Source: Uloborus plumipes | Lineage: Eukaryota; Arthropoda; Arachnida; Araneae; Uloboridae | Reading direction: 5' to 3' | Length of the DNA stretch: 64,000 bases | NCBI GenBank assembly: GCA_038373865.1 | Contig: JAXGGA010004482.1 | Location: forward strand, 23,890 to 87,889 | In this document: piece after piece, positions 48,001 to 57,000 of the stretch | How positions within the stretch are numbered: the stretch's first letter is position 1 | Layout: each line of letters begins with the position of its first letter | Program-made: the position numbers and the translations under genes | Notes under the pieces: model-generated | The model's database searches: none | What the model was told of the DNA's origin: nothing | Seen by the model: the letters and a program-made list of their open reading frames with translations, nothing else

Positions 48001-51000
48001 CAATACTGCTGATAAAATTTGAGATATTTTCATTGCTTTGACCAGCAAAAACCGGCAGCAGCGAAATGAGTGAATTAGCCATTAGGATGTGTGTGAGAAC
48101 TAGGGCTGCGACATCGATGTCGATGTTTTGGAAACATCGATGTTTTTGCGAAAACATCAATGTTTTTACCATCGATGTTAGAGGGTCGATGTTTTCACAA
48201 CATCGATGTTTTTTTCGATGTCGATGTTTTGTAACCCAGGAAAAAATGCTTGATAAAAATATGCGATATGCATACGCATTAAGAAGTTTTCATTCTTAAT
48301 CAGAAGTTTCAGTATTAATCTCATTAGAAATTATTTTCTATGATTATTGTCGATGTTTTGCTCTCGATGTTTCTAAAACATTTCTAATTTGCTTTCGCCA
48401 TTTTCTTTTAAATTTTACTTATTTCATTAGTGTTCTTTATGTGAATGTTTTATATTTCAGCAAAAAAAAAAAAAAAAAAATCATCAAAGATATGCGGCCA
48501 AAAGTTACATTGTTAATTCGCTGTTACACTATCAATCTCATTAGAAGACGTTTTTGATAGTTACCATCGATGTTTTAAGATCGATGTCTTTTAATGATCA
48601 CTGTTTCGCGTACAATGTTTTTTTTTCTTTCGATGTCTGTTTTACACTTCAGCAAAAAGCAATAAAAATATGCAATAAAAAAGATTCATCTTTAACAGTT
48701 GCAATATCTATCGTATTGAAATTGTTTTTTTATTTCTACCGATTTGCAGTCAACAATTTTTAAACATCGTTTTTTTTTTTTTTTTAGAAATTTTATCCGA
48801 TGACGGTGTTTTACATTTCAACAAAAAAAGTTTCATAAAAATATGCTATAAATAAAAGTTATACAGTTAATCAACATTTGCATTATCTATCTCACTAAAA
48901 AAATTTTCTATAATTGACATCGATATCATACGGTTGATGTTTTTCAGGAGACAGAAAAATAAATCTAATTGAGTGATATAAAGAGGCGCAACGTATTGGG
49001 GAGTTACTGTATTACTGTACATTTAAATGTGTAAGTAATTTTTATAAAAAAAGATCGATGTTTTAAAACATCGATGTTTGAAAACATCGATGTTTTTTGG
49101 TCGATGTATCAATACCATCGATGTCTTAATTTCGAAACATCGATGTTTTGTCTTCGATGTCGCACCCCTAGTGAGAACCAGTGGAAGAAATTCCAATAAA
49201 AAAATAATTTAAATGCTAGTAAAATGCAAACATTTCCACTAAATCCTTAATTAATAAATGTAGTTCAATATGAAAAGATATCATTGAAAAGGAAAAATAA
49301 TATTTCTAAGCAAGTATCAGTAAAATACATATCGAAAAAATTTTGTAGTGGTGATATTTGATAATAGAGCATAAAAACCATACACATTACAAAGCATAAT
49401 TAATTAGAACTTGTTTTGAAAATATGACATCCAGTATTTGACTGAATTCATAATTGTAAATTAATATACATTTATATCTACACAAATATTATTTGCAACA
49501 TTGAATATTAATCTTTGGATCCGAGTGACCCTCAAAAAGAAAAACTTTAATTACTTTTCATGAAAATTTTAAGCATTTCAATGAAATATGCATCACCAAA
49601 AATTTATACAATTTAATAACCCAGTTAAGACCTTCATATTTTTAGTTTTATCACGGCACCATATTAATGTTGCGGTGGTTTTGAAAAGATAAAAAGAATG
49701 AATGAAAATGAAATCATTTAAACATTATGCGTTGTGCAGTGGTGCAAGTGCTGCGCCAATTGCGCCACACTGCACCAAATAAAGAATCTTGCGCCATCCT
49801 GCTCCCAAACGCACTTTTTGATCGAAATTGCGCCTGACTGCGCCAAAACGGCCGTTTCTCTAGCGAAAATTGCGAAAAAGTGGCATAACTTCTGCTTTTG
49901 TTAACCGTACGTTATGACGGTTGCTATGGCGATATTCTGAACACGTGCGTCGCGAAAAATATTCTCCTTATCTGGAATTGCAATCCTTTTGCATCTTGCA
50001 AAAATTTTGATATTTTTCACAATCCAAAATTATTTTGACATGTGCTTCCTCAGCTTAACTTATTTTATGTTTTATTTTGAGAAAAATAATTTATTTTTAG
50101 AATCATGTCAACATCTAGCATTTACGTCGCGGACGAAGCTTCCTATGTTAAAGATTTCAATCCAAATGCATCTTGCAAACATTTTAATATTTTTGACAAT
50201 TAACCGTTATTTTGACAATAGATATCTTCAACTAGCTCATTTTACCTTATATTTTGATAACAAATAATTTATTTTTTTCTATTTATATACCTATTAATTT
50301 TTGCAAGCATGATTTTAATAAGCATTAGGTTATCCATTGCTTCATTTTTTGGAAAAAAACTAAAACAATCAAGCACATAATGTTTAATTATGGCTTTGTA
50401 CTGAAAGGCAGTAATTTGAAAAGTTGAATTTGTAAAATTATAATTTTAAAAGCTTAAAATAGTTTTCCATGCTACTAGCAGCAGTGCTCCCATTAGGTCA
50501 TTAAAGGAAAGATAAAATTTTGATGTGTTGTACAAAATTCAGAGATACTCTATGGCAGCACATTATTATCTCATTCTACTGTTTAGAAGTTCTAACGTCT
50601 TTAAGTTGGGGCCTCAACGGCGCAATGGGTCTGCCCGTCAGTTTGTAATCTCAAGAGGCGCGGGTTCGATTCCCGCCTTTGCCCTGGGTGTAATTTCCTT
50701 CTCTGTGATGTAAATTCTTTCCTTCAATAAAATCTGTATTGTACTATCTGTGGAGGCAAGGCGCATAGTACGCAGTCCTCATGTGTGTCGAAGTTTATTG
50801 ACTTCTAGAATAGAAATAGAAATAGAAATAGAAACGTCTTTAAGTTTTGTAACCAGCAAAGATTTAAGGTATTAAAAGCAGAGACAAACAAATTAAATGT
50901 GAAGCAGTATACGATTATTTCACAAGAAGCTTAATCCAATCAAGAGTCATCAGATTCTTTATTAAATTTAGCAAACCAACGACTGAAGTCAACTGTTAGG

Positions 51001-54000
51001 AACAACGTCTTGTCTAAAATCGAGTTGCAAAATGGATGTTAGAAGATGCAGGGAAGTTATGAGAAAGAGAAAGAACAGTAGAACCTTGAGAAACTAAGTT
51101 AAAACTTTTAAATCAAGATTTTTCTATTTTTAGCCCACAAAATCTAATTTTGCAGGATAAAACATAACAAAACTTTAGTTTACTTTTCAAGCACAAAGGT
51201 AGTTCCTTAAATTTAAGTTAAAGCGCATTGTTAACAAAAAAAAAAATCCAAATGTTATTGATAATTATGCAACTAAAAAACCAAAAAATGTCTAAACTTT
51301 TCATATTGTCGTGGAAGCTTAAAACCAAACGTTTGCATTTCATATTTGACCACCATGAATGCGCTCCTAGGTTATTCAAGGATAGGATTCTATTCTAAAA
51401 AATGAAAAAGGATTGGTAGTATAAATGTAATTGTAAAAAAGTGGATGAGTTTATCGTTTCAATTTGACTTTAAATGAATATTCCAATTTCTATATCCTTG
51501 TCTCTGAAATTTGAGTTAAGTACAGTGAAACATTTTGCTGTTCACCTAGTATTTTTAAACTATAACTAAAATTTGAAGGGCTAGGGGGAAAAAAGATGAA
51601 AGTGCCCAAAAAGTGATTTTGAGAAAAACGAAAAACAAAGTTTGATTTCCCATTGACTCCCTTTGTAGTTAATAGAGTCTTCATGCACATTTCGGTCTAT
51701 TCTTATCTTTTTTCTCCCTTGTTGTTCTACCAGATGATATTACTCCTTCATAGCCCCTAGATAGCACTAATATCTTAAAATCGACAAAAAAGTGACTTTC
51801 ATCTTTTTCTCCCCTGGCCCTTCATTTAATAATAGATAATCAGTGCTTAGTTAAAATGCAAATATATTTCTGTACCTTAATGAAAAAACAACCAATGTCA
51901 AAATTCGTAGAATTGAGATATTCAGGTTCAAAGATTTGAGTCTCCATAGGAATGTATTAGATTTGGTGTCTTAGTTTCGCTCCACTGCTAAGACGGTTTG
52001 TTTTAAAACATTGGTTGTTGTTGTATATGACAGAGGATACCTTTCTGTCCCCATTACGATAAAAACTAAAAACATCAAATTTTTGACATTGGTTGTTCTT
52101 GCATTAAGGTACAGATTTAAATTACTATAAATGTATGTGTTTATCACAGTCACATTGTATCTTATTCGAGCCTGCTCCTAAACACAATTCTGCTGCTCCC
52201 AGATGGTATTTTCCCTGCTCTCGAAGATGCTCCCAAACCACATTTGGTCACTTGCACCCCTGGTTGTGTATAAACATGTTAAGGGTGATGCATGAGTAAG
52301 ACCAATAATAAATGAAACAAAGTTTTTAACTTACCGCACTTGTTTATTGATACATTTCGACGAAGATTACATTTTCACATCACACCACAGAAATTGATTG
52401 ATTATTTTCTTCCATCAATAAAGTATTTTACACAGTTGTGATTTTAGACCGAGAGTCATACATCATCACGCCAGCATGGCCTATGAAGATTCTAAGACTT
52501 TACACAGTTGTAAAATTCCGACCAAAAGTTCGGGATATTGATGAGAGTTCATTCTTCCCGAATGATGCATTTGTCAAAGTTCATCAGGCCAGCATGACCT
52601 ATGATGACTCCAAAATACTAAGCCAGCATGGTTTAGATTAGGCCTATTGATAGATGGAACCTAAGTTCGATTCTGATGATCGTAAATCATCCGAAAAACT
52701 TTTAAAATGCAAGGATGAATTTCATTTTCTTGATTAACTATAGAATTCGATATCTATGATGTACAGATTATTTTTCTCCAGAATCAAATGCATTTTTTTT
52801 TCTTTTTGCGTTTCCAAAAGACTCCTCTTTCAACAGAGAGAAACACCACACACACAACAACACCCATCGTGGCACACACAGCAAGAAAAAGGGGGGAAAA
52901 AATGACTTGCAATATTCTTTTTGGAGAGAGAAGACAGCCCTGTATTCCCATTGGCTCTTTTCCCCAGACAAGAGCCAGTCTCGAACTCAGATGGTGGTTG
53001 ACAAGACATACAGATGAAAACAGCGTCTCACCTCTTCAATACTAGTCTGCGATTGAGATTGTTCCGGCAGCAAAAGAAGAAGTGAAGTGACACAGCCGAG
53101 GGGAATGACTGCTGTTGAAGTGAAGACATCTGCGATGTTTGTTTACATGGAAGAAGTTGCACTGCTAGGGTTTGTTGCTGTGTGTTGGCATAGGATTAAT
53201 GAGGAATGTGAAAATCTTATTTTCACAGTACCTAATTTTCTTAATCAAATGATGGAATATTTAAGCATGCATGCAGGTGTTTTAAATATTTAAAAAACTG
53301 AGTAAAAATTACTTAAATACGTAATTTATTGCAATGATGATTTGAAAGAAGGTTCCATTAACCACGTGTCCTCTCGTCAATGCCAAATAATAACATTCCT
53401 CCTATTCAAGTCGGGGACAGTCTGCCCCACCTCCAATTAACACGCTAGAGTGGCTGAGGGGGAAGCAAAAAATGCAGCCACGAGTATACTCTTGGCTTAC
53501 CGTTTTTAGTACGAAAAAGTTCTAAAACATATTCGTAGTCTGCTGATTTTAATATAAAAGTAATTTTGAGTATACTCGTGATCACTGCCAGGAGGGTTAA
53601 AAAGACGAAATAGACAATCGATTTTTTACAACATTTATGACCTTCTCCTAAAAACAATAGATGCAGATGGCCACGGTGGACTTTCTTCTTCCAATTCAAA
53701 GTTTAATTTTACTGAAATAATAATGTGAGAAAATGTAAAACACACTTCTTAAGTCATCCATGTCTTTATCTAAAGAATTCAGCATTATCATTTTTCAATT
53801 TATCGTTAATTTGTACACTTAAAAAAGTGGGGGTTGACAAGCCCCTCCTCCCCGTATGAGCTGCTTATGACTGTCTGTTATTTTGCAAAATCATCTAGAA
53901 ACCAGGATGAATGAAGTAAAAAAGAAAAAAAAACAAGAAATTCTGTCAAGAACTAAACTAGCCTACTTTCTCGTAAACCGACATCGGTATTCTCGCATCT

Positions 54001-57000
54001 GATCAAAATTTTCTTCATTATCTGGGACTGCAAATTATGTCAAACATACTATTTTATCACTTAAAGTTGATTTCTAAGAACAAAATATGCCCCTTTCATC
54101 TGATGAAATAAACACGTAAAAAGTAAGCAAAAGAATAAATAAAGTTGTAGCATCTTTAAACTATGCAGCTACTATAGTCAGGGTTCGCCGATATATATCA
54201 GTCGATATATATCATGATACATATCATGATATGTATCCGATATTTATTCTGAAAATATCACGATATTTTGATATTTTCGATATTTATTTTTTGAAATGCG
54301 ATATTTTCAATAGAAAAATTGTCTTCATCATATTAATGATGTCATCTTTGGTATGATGTAATAATATGATATTCCTTTTTTATTTTCTGATAATAAAATT
54401 AAAAGTTACAAAACAACTTGAATGAAGATGAAAAATGCCTAGTTAAAAATGAAAAGTTAATCAGAATATGGAAATGTGTCTAATGTGTCTAAATATTACA
54501 TATTGTAATAATCAATTATACTAATATACCAATAAGTTTTCCTGTTTTGGTTTTGATATTACATGATAGTTGATTTATGTATATGATACTGTAATTATTT
54601 TTATATGAACATAATAGTCAATATCCAGTGTAGTAGCCAACATCATCATTAGGTTATATAATTTTTAAAACATTAAACTATTACATTTCAGCAAAAATGG
54701 CTGCATAACATTTCATTGTATGTAAATTTTAATGTATATTTATGTAGAGAAATATTAATTTTTAGTCTGTACTGTAATAATACTTATTTAAGGAAATAAA
54801 TAACATTCATTTGAGGATGTAGTTACTATTTAAAGAATTAAGCTTGCGCAAATTGAAAATATCGGATATATATCAAAATATCGGATATATATCAAAATAT
54901 CGGATAATATCGGATATATATTAAAATATCGGATATTTTCGATATTTTCGAAAATATCACGATATTTACGAACCCTGACTATAGTTTATCTGTAGACAAA
55001 TTCCTTAGTTGTTTTGAAAGAAGAATTAAAAGTAGAAAGCACATCAAAACACATTTTATCAAGGAAAAAAACTCATTCCAACATAAAATGTTTTGGATTA
55101 ATTTTAATCTGTTGCCAATAATTAAAAATCAATAAAGAAATAAATAAATAATAAAATGCTTTCTTAAATGAATTCTTTTCGTCAAAAAAAAAAAATTGTC
55201 CGCCAAAAAAAAAAACAATAATAATAAAATAAAAGAAATAAACAAATAAACAAAAAATCCTCTGCGCAGTTATTTCTTTTATGAGTAAGAGTCTCATTTT
55301 TTTCTCAGCCTCCATTTCTGGCATGCTTGCTGAGTCAGAGTTCGAGTCGAAGATTTACAGCTGGGGTTGAAAAGTCGGAGTGCTGGGTCGGAGTCGCTTA
55401 GTGGAGTCAGAGTAAAATTCTCTAAAACTCTAACAGTAAGAGTTGGTCATTTTTTCCACACCTGCATTTCTGCCATGGCTTTGCAGTCAGAATCCTAGTC
55501 AAAGATTCGCTGTTGGAGTCTTCAGCCGGAGTCGATAGGCGGAGTGACAATCGAAGGTTTTAAAATTCTATTTGTACGAGTCGGTCATTTTTTACAAACC
55601 TGAATTTCTGCCGTGGCTGCAGAGTCGGAGTTGGAGTGACGGATTCAGTGTCAGAGTGGATTTCAAAAAATCGGAGTTGGCAGTCGAAGTCAATGGGCAG
55701 AGTCGGAGGCTTTAAAATTCTAATGGTAGGAGTCAGTCATTTTTCTGAGCCTGCATTTTAGGTTGCGGAGTTAGAATCGGAGTCGAAGAGTTGGAATTAG
55801 AGTCCTCAAAACAGTTTTTCATAGAAATATTTTCCAAACATTCTTCATAAAACCATTTCCTAACAAAGTTAGTTTGAAAGAAATCCGCCTTTAAGTTCAG
55901 GACATTGAGCTATATATTCCCCTTAGACGCTAATGTTAAGTTTTTTTGAACGGCTCAAAACTGAACTAAAAATTGTTCAAATCTTAGTGAAAATATAGGA
56001 ATGAGGTGTCCTTACCAAGATTTTTCAAACAAAAAACAGTTTGTTCAAGTTGGACTGTTTCTTCAAAAGTTATTGGGGGGGGGGGGGGGGACAGACCAAC
56101 CGACCAACACATTTCTTTTACTTTAATGGAAAAGTAAGCTAAAAACTAGATTTTAAACAAGCCAAGTTTCAATAAAAAAAGTCTAATGAAAAAAAGTCTC
56201 ATTCTAAATGAATTCATTTAAATATCTCAGAAATAAAAATTCTTAGGAAAGATTAATCGGTCATAATTAACTGTTTATTTAATTATGATAAACATAATTA
56301 TAAGATTGCTAAATATAAAAAATATGCTGCAATTTAAGCTTTTAAATTTTCTCAATATTTCAAAAATTTATGGAAAAATGTCTCTAAGCATTGTATGATC
56401 TTTTGCCAAGTAATCTAACCGGCTAAGTAGCAGTTTTGCAAACTATAAAAACAGATATAGAAATAATAGAGTACAGCGAGCAATTACGGGCCAATTCTCG
56501 CTAGAGCTTTACCGCCAGCAACCTCACTTGGTAAAGTCGCTTGCAGTATTGCGCATCTCTGAAACGTAACTTCTATATTGGACTGTAGTCTAACCCACTG
56601 TTAATAAAGATTTTCCATTATTTCTCAGGTGTTCATATTATTTTGTCCTCCATCTGTATATGGAGAATTTTGCTTCAGCTTGAAGGCTTGAAAGTTTTAT
56701 GAGTTAACATAAAAAGTTATATAGTAAAAACAAAATATTTGTTTTATAATTATCTATCTTCTTTTTATTTTATCAATTTAGTTGGTTTGACATTGGATGC
56801 TTGCTGCTTCAGGATTGTTCTGCTGGAATAACTTTGCAAGTATATACCCAAGCTGTTCCAATTTCTAGTCATTTTGTTTCACAAGCGAAAGATCAAACTC
56901 CTCCTGACTATCCGTTGGGATGGTCTGGTTTTGCGGTTACCATTGGACAAGTTGCTGCACCAGTCTTCGGTGTTCATCATTCAGAATGGCACCAAGCTCT

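Larger units (their letters stand above)
41595..53227 (-). mobile_element. Ty3/gypsy retrotransposon with three nested insertions
   Basis: The element lies on the minus strand, flanked by the 5-bp duplication GTACC (41590-41594 and 53228-53232). LTRs of about 1.03-1.06 kb (TGT..ACA ends on both strands) bound a primer site, gag, pol (protease, reverse transcriptase, RNase H, integrase: gypsy order) and a purine tract. No envelope gene is seen. The LTRs differ by several substitutions and small indels, so it is older than the copia element. Nested insertions: a MITE at 48101-49170 in the leader, and a 2.5 kb transposon at 49737-52262 in the 5' LTR, which carries a SINE at 50608-50832. Confidence 0.93.
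49668..53227 (-). repeat. 5' LTR of gypsy element, split by a DNA transposon
   Basis: The LTR parts are 49668-49736 and 52269-53227 (about 1.03 kb without the insertion), matching 41595-42653. The interruption is the TIR element at 49737-52262 plus a 6-base repeat. Confidence 0.9.

Noticed and set aside
50608..50683. Possible functional tRNA gene
   Set aside because: It has box A and box B, but the acceptor stem pairs poorly, the anticodon loop is unclear, and the sequence continues into a body, tail and 14-bp duplication. It is the head of a SINE.
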